Part shown: positions 56,862-64,000 of the stretch, piece after piece
Position numbering within the stretch: position 1 is the first letter of the stretch
Layout: every line of letters begins with the position of its first letter
From: Actinobacteria bacterium OV320
GTDB taxonomy: Bacteria > Actinomycetota > Actinomycetes > Streptomycetales > Streptomycetaceae
Length of the DNA: 64,000 bases
Assembly (NCBI GenBank): GCA_001298545.1
Contig: LJCX01000025.1
Location: forward strand, 1 to 64,000
Direction of reading: 5' to 3'
Translations under genes and position numbers: made by a program
The notes under the pieces: generated by a model
Databases searched by the model: none
What the model was told of the DNA's origin: nothing
What the model saw: the letters and a program-made list of their open reading frames with translations, nothing else

Positions 56862-58196
56862 ATGGGCGTCACGGGACCCCCCGGGCCGGTGATGGACCGG
56901 GACGAGGTCGACCGTGCGCTGGCGCGGCTCGGCGCGGAGCACGAGGCGATCGAGACCTCGCTCCTCGCCCTCCAGGACCACGCGGGCCGCAGGCTCCTCG
57001 AAGGCGCCGAACTCACCGGCGTCACCAAGGAGCGCTGGGCGTCCGCGGAGGCGTCGATCACGCTGCTGTGGACGTACTTCGACGCGTACACGGACGCGCT
57101 GCGCGGCGCCCGTGACATCCGCTCGCGCCGCCGCTGGTCCAGCCGCGAGGACCTGGCGGAGCTGACGGAGCTGCTGCGCGGCGAGTCGGTCACGGTGGCC
57201 GGCTCGGCCGCCGGTACGGCCGCCACGGCCAACGCGCCCACGCTGCACGGCGCCGGCCGGCTCAGCCACAGCTTCTCCCTCACCACCCTCGTCGACCGGA
57301 TGAACGAGCTGTACGCGTCCTCGCTCGACATGGTCGTGACCGCCGACGCGGTGTGGTCGGCGCTGCCCGCCCGGATAGATTTACTGGCCGCGGAGCTCCA
57401 GCGCACCCGCGCGCTCGCCCACTCCGTCGGCGTCCGCCCGGGCGAGCACCCGGCGGGCGACGACCTGGAGCGCATCACCCACACCCTGACCTCGCTGCGC
57501 GAGCAGGTGGTGTCGGACCCGCTCGCCTTCTGGGTACGCGCGCAGGGCAGTTCGGCGCCGGGCGGCGGCCGTCCGGACACCACGGTGTACGACCGTGAGG
57601 CACGCGCCCTGGAGGACGTGCGCCGGGAGATCGACGCCGTACTGACGGTCCGCCAGGACGCCGAGCAACGGCTGGTGAGGCTGCGGGACATCCTCAGCCG
57701 GGCCGACCGGACGCTCGCCGAGGCGCGCACCGCGCGCGGCGAGGTGCTCGCGAAGATCGCCGCGACGGAGGTGCCGGTGGTCAGCGGCCCGCCGACCGTG
57801 CTGCAGGAGCAGCTCGCGACGGCCGCCGAGTACCGCAGGCACGCCCAGTGGCACCGCCTGTCCCCGCTCCTGGAGTCCCTGGAGCAGAAAGCGGAGGACG
57901 AACTGCTGCGTGCCCGCGAGTCGTTGACCGCGGTCACCCAGCCACTGGCGGTCCGCGCGGAGCTGCGCGGCCGCCTCGACGCGTACAAGGCGAAGGTCGC
58001 CCGGCACGGGCTCGCCGAGGACCCGTTCCTCATCGAGCGCTACGACGCGGCGCGCCGCATGCTGTGGAGCGCGCCCTGTGATCTGCGCGTGGCCGGACAG
58101 GCCGTCCTGCGCTACCAGCAGGCGGCCGCCGAACTGCTCACGGCACCGCGCGTGCCGGAGCAGGGCGGCCTTGAGGACCGTAGGGGGGAGCAGTAG
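56862..58196 (+). CDS. Coiled-coil hypothetical protein of the PknG locus
   Basis: Soluble, strongly helical protein of 444 residues with no recognised domain. RDEVDRALARLGAEHEAIET and a later ALEDVRREIDAVLTVRQDAE with heptad-like spacing suggest coiled coils. The middle contains SFSLTTLVDRMNELYASS. A single cysteine is in the C-terminal third. ATG 56862 follows GAGAGGTG. It stands between the sensor pair and the kinase, ends two bases before pknG, and is therefore likely to be an adaptor or scaffold of the pathway. The function is unknown. Confidence 0.75.
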   Translation: MGVTGPPGPVMDRDEVDRALARLGAEHEAIETSLLALQDHAGRRLLEGAELTGVTKERWASAEASITLLWTYFDAYTDALRGARDIRSRRRWSSREDLAELTELLRGESVTVAGSAAGTAATANAPTLHGAGRLSHSFSLTTLVDRMNELYASSLDMVVTADAVWSALPARIDLLAAELQRTRALAHSVGVRPGEHPAGDDLERITHTLTSLREQVVSDPLAFWVRAQGSSAPGGGRPDTTVYDREARALEDVRREIDAVLTVRQDAEQRLVRLRDILSRADRTLAEARTARGEVLAKIAATEVPVVSGPPTVLQEQLATAAEYRRHAQWHRLSPLLESLEQKAEDELLRARESLTAVTQPLAVRAELRGRLDAYKAKVARHGLAEDPFLIERYDAARRMLWSAPCDLRVAGQAVLRYQQAAAELLTAPRVPEQGGLEDRRGEQ

Positions 58197-58198
58197 CC

Positions 58199-60925
58199 AT
58201 GAGTCAGGCAGGGCAGGCATGTCAGCGGCCGGGCTGCGAGGGGTCGTACGAGGATGTGGGCGGCGGCGAGCTGTACTGCGACACCTGCGGTCTGGCCCCG
58301 GTCGTCTCGTCCGGGGGGTCCTCCTCCGGGGACGGGCTGGTCGGCTCACCGCCGACCGGGGTGACCGGGGGCGGCAAGGGCTCGGCGGGCAGCGCCAGTT
58401 CACGGTCCAGCGGGCGCAGCGCCCGCAGTACCCGTACGTCGTCGCAGTCGTCGAAGTCGCGCCGCTCGGTGTCCGGACGGCTGTCCCGGTCACTCTCGGG
58501 CAAGTCGACGGGCCGTTCGGTGTCGGTGCGCAGCTCCGGCTCGACGGCCGGCTCCTCCGGGCGGGCCCGGCTCGGCGCCGGCCTGGTCACGGTGCCGCAG
58601 GTGCCGCGGCCCGACCCGCGCGGGATGGTGCAGGAGAACCCCGAGGTGCCGGAGCGCAAGCGGTTCTGCTCGCGCTCCGACTGCGGTGCCCCGGTGGGCC
58701 GTTCGCGCGGTGAGCGGGAGGGACGCACGGAGGGCTTCTGCACCAAGTGCGGCCACCCGTACTCGTTCGTGCCGAAGCTGAAGGCCGGCGACGTCGTGCA
58801 CGGCCAGTACGAGGTCGTGGGCTGTCTGGCGCACGGCGGGCTCGGCTGGGTCTACCTGGCGGTCGACCGGGCGGTCTCCGACCGGTGGGTGGTGCTCAAG
58901 GGCCTCCTGGACACCGGCGACCAGGACGCGATGGCCGCGGCCATCTCGGAGCGGCGCTTCCTCGCCGAGATCGAGCACGCCAACATCGTGCGGATCTACA
59001 ACTTCGTCGAACACCTCGACCAGCGCACCGGCTCGCTCGACGGCTACATCGTCATGGAGTACGTCGGCGGCAAGTCCCTCAAGGAGATCGCCAACGACCG
59101 CCGCACCCCGCAGGGCAAGCGGGATCCGCTCCCCGTGGAGCAGGCCTGCGCGTACGGCATCGAGGCGCTCGAGGCGCTCGGCCATCTGCACAGCCGCAAC
59201 CTGCTGTACTGCGACTTCAAGGTCGACAACGCGATCCAGACCGAGGACCAGCTCAAGCTGATCGACATGGGCGCGGTCCGGAGAATGGACGACGACGAGT
59301 CGGCCATCTACGGCACGGTCGGCTACCAGGGCCCGGAGGTCGCGGAGGTCGGGCCGTCGGTCGCCTCCGACCTGTACACGGTGGGCCGTACGCTCGCCGT
59401 CCTGACCTTCGACTTCCAGGGCTACACGACCGTCTTCGTCGACTCGCTGCCCGATCCCGACAACATCGAGGTCTTCCGCCAGTACGAGTCGTTCTACCGG
59501 CTGCTGGTCCGCGCCACCGACCCGGACCCGGCCCGCAGGTTCGCCTCCGCGCAGGAGATGGCGGAGCAGCTGACGGGCGTGCTGCGCGAGGTCGTCTCGC
59601 TGCAGAGCGGCCGGGCGCGGCCCGCGCTGTCGACCCTGTTCGGGCCGGAGGTCAAGGTCACGGACACGGAGCTGTTCCCGAAGCCGACCGGCGAGGTGTC
59701 CCGGCTGGGGGCGCGGGTCGCCGTCAAGTCGTCGCGTCTGTTCGGTGGTTCGGCCTCCGCGCCGGCCCTCACCCGCGGCCCGGGCAACGGCACCGCGGTA
59801 CCCGGCGGCACCGCTCCCGCCCTGCCGGGCGCCGTTCCCGCCTTCGCCGCGGCGGCTCCCGCACTGTCCGGCGCCGCTCCCGCCTTCGTCGGGGGCTCCG
59901 GGCTGCCGGGTGCCGACGGTGTCGCGTCGCCCGGTGCCGGTAGCGCCGGCGCCGGAAGCACCGTCGCCCCGAGCGCTGCCGCCCCGGGCCTCGTGAAGAC
60001 CGTCCCCGCGCCCGCCGCCGCCCTCGCGCTGCCCGTTCCGCACGTCGACGCCACCGACCCCAACGCGGGCTTCCTGGCCGGCCTGCTGGCGTCCGCGCCG
60101 GCCGAGCTGATCACGGCTCTCGCGGCCGCGCCGGCGCCCTCGGTGGAGACCCGGCTGCGGCAGATCCGTGCCTGGCTGGAGAACGGCGACCACCAGGCCG
60201 CCCTCATGTCCCTCCAGAAACTGGAGGGCGAACGGCCCGACGACTGGCGGGTGGTCTGGTACCGGGGCGTGACCTCGCTGGTCACCGGCGACCACGAGGG
60301 CGCCGCGCTCGCCTTCGACGCGATCTACGACGCCTTCCCGGGCGAGCCCACGCCCAAGCTGGCGCTCGGCCTGTGCGCCGAGGTGCTGGGGCAGCTGGAC
60401 AACGCCGCCGAGTACTACCGCCTGGTGTGGTCGACCGATCCGAGCTATGTGAGCTCCGCGTTCGGCCTGGCCCGCGTACAGCTCGCGGCCGGGGACCGCC
60501 GCAGCGCCGTACGGACGCTGGAATCGGTGCCGGAGTCCTCCATCCACTACACCGCGGCCCGGGTGGCGGCCGTGCGGGCCAGGCTCCGGGAGCGGACCGC
60601 CCTCGCCTCCGACGTACCCTTCCTGGAGGACCTCACCGCCGCCGCGGCCCAGGTCGAGGCGCTGGACGCGTACGGTCTGGACCCGACGCGGCGCGAGCAG
60701 TTGTCCACGGAAGTCCTCGGCTGTGCCCTCGACTGGATACTCTCCGGTGGCCGGGGCGCGGGCTCGACCGCCCCGGTGCTGCTCGGCAGCGAACTGGACG
60801 AGCGGGGGCTGCGCTTCGGCCTGGAGCGCTCGTACCGCACGCTGGCCCGGCTGGCGACCGGCGGCGAGGAAAGGATCGACCTGGTGGAACGTGCCAATCG
60901 TTACCGCCCCCGGACGTGGGTGTAG
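58199..60925 (+). CDS. pknG: PknG-type Ser/Thr protein kinase with zinc ribbons and TPR
   Basis: Soluble kinase of 908 residues. Residues 8-30 form a zinc ribbon (cysteines 8, 13, 27 and 30). A Ser/Arg-rich disordered region (about 40-140) follows, then a second ribbon with CSRSDC and CTKC (about 157-180). The kinase domain spans about 200-470: glycine loop CLAHGGLGWVY, Lys234 in VVLKG, catalytic YCDFKVDN with Asp339, and DMG instead of DFG. A Pro/Ala/Gly linker leads to TPR repeats (about 645-860). PknG in mycobacteria has the same rubredoxin-kinase-TPR order and regulates 2-oxoglutarate metabolism through GarA. ATG 58199 lies two bases after the previous stop. Confidence 0.92.
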   Translation: MSQAGQACQRPGCEGSYEDVGGGELYCDTCGLAPVVSSGGSSSGDGLVGSPPTGVTGGGKGSAGSASSRSSGRSARSTRTSSQSSKSRRSVSGRLSRSLSGKSTGRSVSVRSSGSTAGSSGRARLGAGLVTVPQVPRPDPRGMVQENPEVPERKRFCSRSDCGAPVGRSRGEREGRTEGFCTKCGHPYSFVPKLKAGDVVHGQYEVVGCLAHGGLGWVYLAVDRAVSDRWVVLKGLLDTGDQDAMAAAISERRFLAEIEHANIVRIYNFVEHLDQRTGSLDGYIVMEYVGGKSLKEIANDRRTPQGKRDPLPVEQACAYGIEALEALGHLHSRNLLYCDFKVDNAIQTEDQLKLIDMGAVRRMDDDESAIYGTVGYQGPEVAEVGPSVASDLYTVGRTLAVLTFDFQGYTTVFVDSLPDPDNIEVFRQYESFYRLLVRATDPDPARRFASAQEMAEQLTGVLREVVSLQSGRARPALSTLFGPEVKVTDTELFPKPTGEVSRLGARVAVKSSRLFGGSASAPALTRGPGNGTAVPGGTAPALPGAVPAFAAAAPALSGAAPAFVGGSGLPGADGVASPGAGSAGAGSTVAPSAAAPGLVKTVPAPAAALALPVPHVDATDPNAGFLAGLLASAPAELITALAAAPAPSVETRLRQIRAWLENGDHQAALMSLQKLEGERPDDWRVVWYRGVTSLVTGDHEGAALAFDAIYDAFPGEPTPKLALGLCAEVLGQLDNAAEYYRLVWSTDPSYVSSAFGLARVQLAAGDRRSAVRTLESVPESSIHYTAARVAAVRARLRERTALASDVPFLEDLTAAAAQVEALDAYGLDPTRREQLSTEVLGCALDWILSGGRGAGSTAPVLLGSELDERGLRFGLERSYRTLARLATGGEERIDLVERANRYRPRTWV

Positions 60926-60928
60926 TTG

Positions 60929-62446
60929 ATGTCCCAGATGCCCCGGCAGGCCGCCCTGCCGACGTGTCCGAGCTGCGCGGAGCCGCTCGACGCGGGTGAC
61001 CGTTTCTGCGGCGCGTGCGGATACGACCTGTCCGCCGTACCGCCGCGCCCGGACGACCATCCGACCCTCACGATGAACGGCTCGGCCCAGCCGGCTCCCG
61101 CGCAGGCGGCGGCAGGGCCGACGGGCCCGACGGTGAGCGGTACGGCCGTGCCGGGTACCGGCCCGATCGGTGCGAGGGCGAACGGTGCCGGCTTCCACGG
61201 TGTCGCCGCCGCGGCAATGCCGCCACAGTCGGCTTCGGGAGCACCGGTGCCGCCGGGTTCCGGTGCGCCGGTACCGCATGCGTCCGGAGCGTCGGGGCCG
61301 CAGGGCCCCGGTGCGCCGCAAGGTCCCGGTGCGCCGGTGCCGCAAGGTCCCGGTGTGCCGCCGCCGTCGGGTCCCGCCGCCTCCCCCGCTTCCGGGGCCG
61401 GGGACTCCGGTGCCACCGGAGGCGCCGGTGTCTCCGGTGTCCGGTTCGACCGGCCCTCGGAGCCCGACGAGTACGCCCTTCAGGCGCCGGACCCCCGGGT
61501 GGCCGCCGAGGCCGCCGTGGTGGCCGAGACCGCCCAGGTGTGCGTGGCCTGCCGGGCGGGCCGGGTCGACGACGACGGGTACTGCGAGAACTGCGGGCAC
61601 GCCCAGCCGCGCGAACGCGACCACATGGAGCTGGAGTCGGGGCCCTTGGCCGCCGTCAGCGACCGCGGTCTGCGCCACCACCGCAACGAGGACGCCTTCG
61701 GCCTCGGCCGCACCGCCCTGCCCGACGGCTCGCCCGCGCTCGTGGCGATCGTCTGCGACGGCGTGTCCTCCGCGACCCGCCCCGACGACGCCTCCCTCGC
61801 CGCGTCGAAGACGGCAAGGGAGTCGCTGCTCGCCGCCCTGCCGCAGGGCACTCACCCGCAGCAGGCCATGCACGAGGCCATCGTCGCCGCCTCGTACGCG
61901 GTCAACGCGCTGGCCGACGAGCCGGCCACGGCCCGTGAGCACGCCCCGCACCAGAACGCCCCGGCCTGCACCCTCGTGGGGTCGATCGTCACACCCGGGC
62001 TGCTCGTCGTCGGCTGGGTCGGCGACAGCCGCGCCTACTGGGTCCCGGCGGACCGCAGTTCACCCCCGGCCCGGCTCACCGAGGACGACTCGTGGGCCGC
62101 GCAGATGGTCGCCGCGGGCCTGATGAGCGAGGCGGAGGCCTACGCCGACGAGCGCGCCCACGCGATCACCGGCTGGCTCGGCGCCGACGCCTACGAACTG
62201 GAGCCGCACACCGCCTCCTTCAAGCCGGACCGGCCCGGTGTCGTGGTGGTGTGCACGGACGGCCTGTGGAACTACGCGGAGGCCGCCGAGGAAATGGCCG
62301 AGGTCCTCCCGCCGGACGCCTCCGCCCGGCCGCTGCACAGTGCACGCGTCCTGGTCGGCCACGCCCTGGACGGCGGGGGCCACGACAACGTAACAGTGGC
62401 CGTCGTGCCGTTCCCCGCCCCCGCGCAGGGGGCAGGATCGGCCTGA
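60929..62446 (+). CDS. PP2C-family protein phosphatase with two zinc ribbons
   Basis: Metal-dependent Ser/Thr phosphatase of 505 residues that probably opposes the PknG-type kinase. A zinc ribbon (cysteines 13, 16, 27 and 30) is followed by a Gly/Pro/Ala-rich linker and a second ribbon with CVACRAG and CENCGHA (about 198-216). The PP2C core (about 230-495) shows HHRNEDAF, VCDGVSS, WVGDSRAYWV, VCTDGLWNY and GGHDNVTVAV, with all metal-binding aspartates. ATG 60929 is three bases after the kinase stop. It shares its zinc-ribbon style with the kinase, which suggests common binding partners. Confidence 0.92.
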   Translation: MSQMPRQAALPTCPSCAEPLDAGDRFCGACGYDLSAVPPRPDDHPTLTMNGSAQPAPAQAAAGPTGPTVSGTAVPGTGPIGARANGAGFHGVAAAAMPPQSASGAPVPPGSGAPVPHASGASGPQGPGAPQGPGAPVPQGPGVPPPSGPAASPASGAGDSGATGGAGVSGVRFDRPSEPDEYALQAPDPRVAAEAAVVAETAQVCVACRAGRVDDDGYCENCGHAQPRERDHMELESGPLAAVSDRGLRHHRNEDAFGLGRTALPDGSPALVAIVCDGVSSATRPDDASLAASKTARESLLAALPQGTHPQQAMHEAIVAASYAVNALADEPATAREHAPHQNAPACTLVGSIVTPGLLVVGWVGDSRAYWVPADRSSPPARLTEDDSWAAQMVAAGLMSEAEAYADERAHAITGWLGADAYELEPHTASFKPDRPGVVVVCTDGLWNYAEAAEEMAEVLPPDASARPLHSARVLVGHALDGGGHDNVTVAVVPFPAPAQGAGSA

Positions 62447-62458
62447 GGCCGCAAACAG

Positions 62459-62525
62459 GGAAACACCGGAGAACACCGGAGAACACGGGGAAACACGGGA
62501 AGCACGGGAAGCACGGGGAAGCACG
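62459..62525 (+). repeat. GAACACCGG-type repeats between the PP2C and vWA genes
   Basis: About seven units of 9-11 bases (GAAACACCG, GAGAACACCG, GGAAACACG, GGAAGCACGG) in a purine-rich untranslated stretch of the operon. Confidence 0.85.
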
Positions 62526-62604
62526 CGTACGGACCGGTGGGGACCGGTCCGTATTCAGACATCGCCCCGCGAACGTGGGGTTTCCGAGGGGGATTTGAGT
62601 AGGC

Positions 62605-63951
62605 ATGGCCAATTTCTCGAAGTCGAACGTGCCGCAGTTCTCGGTGGACGTCTACCAGAACGAGTACCTGCCGGAGGGCGGCCGCGAGGTCAACGCGATC
62701 GTCACGGTGACCGCCACCGGCGGCGGCACGGTGGGCAGCGCCGCAGCCGCGCCGCATCTGTACTCGCCGAGCCAGGGCCCGTCCGCCGCCGTGGCGATCA
62801 TGGTGGACTGTTCCGGCTCGATGGACTACCCGCCGACCAAGATGCGCAACGCCCGCGACGCCACCGCCGCCGCCATCGACACCCTGCGCGACGGCGTGCA
62901 CTTCTCGGTGATCGGCGGCACCCATGTCGCCAAGGAGGTCTATCCGGGCGGGGGCCGGCTCGCGGTCGCCGACGCGACCACCCGCGAGCAGGCCAAGCAG
63001 GCGCTGCGCCGGCTGAGCGCGGGCGGCGGCACGGCGATCGGCACCTGGCTGCGGCTGGCCGACCGGCTGCTGTCGACGGCGGACGTCGCCATCCGGCACG
63101 GCATCCTGCTCACCGACGGCCGCAACGAGCACGAGTCGCCGCAGGACCTCAAGACCGCCCTCGACGACTGCGCCGGCCGTTTCACCTGTGATGCCCGCGG
63201 CGTGGGCACCGACTGGGAAGTGAAAGAAGTCACAGGGATCGCCTCCGCCCTGCTCGGCACCGCCGACATCGTCGCCGACCCGGCCGGCCTCGCCGCCGAC
63301 TTCACGCAGATGATGGAGACGGCGATGGGCAAGGAGGTCGCGGACGTCGCACTGCGCCTGTGGACCCCGGTCGGCACCGCCATCAAGTTCGTCAAGCAGG
63401 TCGCGCCGACGGTCGAGGCGCTGACCGAACGCCGTACGGAGGCGGGCCCCCGCGCGGGCGACTACCCCACCGGTTCCTGGGGCGACGAGTCCCGCGACTA
63501 CCACGTGTGCGTCGAGGTCCCGGCCGCGAACGTCGGCCAGGAGATGCTCGCCGCCCGGGTCTCCCTCGTCATCCCGCAGACGGACGGCACCGTCCAGAAC
63601 CTCGGCGCGCAAGGTCTCGTGCGGGCCGTGTGGACCGATGACATGTCCGCGTCCACGTCGATCAACCCCCAGGTCGCGCACTACACAGGGCAGGCCGAAC
63701 TGGCACAGGTCATCCAGCAAGGGCTCGATCTTCGCAAAGCGGGTGATATGGATGGAGCAACGGCCAAACTGGGCCGGGCCGTTCAGCTCGCGAGCGCCTC
63801 GGGGAACGGTGATACTGCGAAACTGCTTGCGAAGGTGGTGGACGTGGTCGATGCCACGACAGGTACTGTGCGACTGAAGGCGAAGGTCACGGACGCCGAC
63901 GAGATGACGCTCGAGACCCGGTCCACAAAGACTGTTCGTGTAAAGAAGTGA
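62605..63951 (+). CDS. von Willebrand factor A domain protein
   Basis: Cytoplasmic vWA protein of 448 residues without signal peptide. The metal site (MIDAS) is intact: DCSGS at 68-72, the Thr in GGGTAIGT (about 137-144) and the Asp in LLTDGRNEH (about 170). The C-terminal 150 residues form a beta-rich domain followed by a helical repeat-like segment (VIQQGLDLRKAGDMDGAT) and a Lys/Arg end. ATG 62605 has GAGGGGG upstream at some distance. With kinase and PP2C it resembles the TerY-type triads. It may gather phosphoproteins through the vWA metal site. The next gene presumably starts beyond the window; GAGAGAGGGGG near 63983 could be its ribosome-binding site. Confidence 0.88.
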   Translation: MANFSKSNVPQFSVDVYQNEYLPEGGREVNAIVTVTATGGGTVGSAAAAPHLYSPSQGPSAAVAIMVDCSGSMDYPPTKMRNARDATAAAIDTLRDGVHFSVIGGTHVAKEVYPGGGRLAVADATTREQAKQALRRLSAGGGTAIGTWLRLADRLLSTADVAIRHGILLTDGRNEHESPQDLKTALDDCAGRFTCDARGVGTDWEVKEVTGIASALLGTADIVADPAGLAADFTQMMETAMGKEVADVALRLWTPVGTAIKFVKQVAPTVEALTERRTEAGPRAGDYPTGSWGDESRDYHVCVEVPAANVGQEMLAARVSLVIPQTDGTVQNLGAQGLVRAVWTDDMSASTSINPQVAHYTGQAELAQVIQQGLDLRKAGDMDGATAKLGRAVQLASASGNGDTAKLLAKVVDVVDATTGTVRLKAKVTDADEMTLETRSTKTVRVKK

Positions 63952-64000
63952 CCTGAACGCGCTTTAGGGACACCGAACGAGAGAGGGGGACGCGCCGACA
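63952..64000 (+). other. Right edge, probable leader of the next operon gene
   Basis: After the vWA stop comes a short stretch with a GAGAGAGGGGGACG ribosome-binding-like sequence and no start codon before the edge. In related loci an FHA-domain protein would be expected here, but that cannot be seen. Confidence 0.4.

Noticed and set aside
58490..61951. 1153-codon minus-strand frame opposite pknG and the PP2C gene
   Set aside because: Both plus-strand genes have complete catalytic motifs; the antisense product is Arg/Gly/Val-rich without domains.

Overview
The window is a stretch of streptomycete-type actinobacterial chromosome. The evidence is very high GC, strong third-position GC bias, frequent GTG and TTG starts, several apparently leaderless transcripts, and families typical of Streptomyces (Fe-type superoxide dismutase with a Nur-like box, ECF sigma factor with a membrane partner, PknG-GlnX-GlnH, a csn-like chitosan oligosaccharide operon). 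I saw no tRNA, rRNA, insertion sequence, CRISPR array or phage gene. All identifications come from reading the sequence and from memory of the families; no search was run.

Layout. 1-2057: 5' part of a Ser/Thr kinase gene, a divergent LPKTG cell-wall protein, and a bioY biotin transporter. 2346-9017: a sulfur-type leader peptide, a ROK regulator, a second cysteine-rich leader peptide (MSCRTFCC), then an aliphatic sulfonate ABC transporter with an FMN-dependent monooxygenase and a TauD-like dioxygenase. 9131-11835: amino acid permease, sodF and a small zinc-ribbon protein. 11956-16889: MMPL exporter, NarL-type two-component pair and a methyltransferase. 16928-24705: DsbA-like protein, aminopeptidase N, an AbiEi/nuclease-like protein, two regulator/target pairs (MerR with a small membrane protein; CGNR regulator with a PNPOx-like protein) and a Nudix hydrolase. 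24922-35978: large secreted subtilase, ECF sigma/anti-sigma pair, asd, a DUF1203 protein, a second aminopeptidase N, and an EamA exporter divergent from its likely MarR regulator. 36255-46771: repeat-bearing hypothetical protein, flavin monooxygenase divergent from a TetR regulator, malQ, an Imm-5-like protein, an HNH protein and an MscS channel. 47089-53937: csn-like operon (ROK repressor, sugar ABC importer, GH4 glycosidase, BadF/BadG-type sugar kinase).

54118 to the right edge is the most interesting region. GlnX-like and GlnH-like sensor proteins, a coiled-coil protein, a PknG-type kinase, a PP2C phosphatase and a von Willebrand A protein lie in one direction with short gaps. This joins the amino-acid sensing module known from mycobacteria to a kinase/PP2C/vWA triad resembling those associated with TerY. 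An 18-bp minisatellite lies exactly between the glnX and glnH reading frames.

Two further themes recur. Divergent regulator/target pairs carry clear operator arrays (six 15-bp repeats at the MarR/EamA pair, five related palindromes at the TetR/monooxygenase pair, a Nur-like box at sodF). Short tandem repeats with units that are multiples of three sit inside coding regions and encode Ser-Gly-Gly, Arg-Asp, Gly-Ser-Gly-Glu-Lys or Pro-Ala-Gly-Leu-Gly runs.
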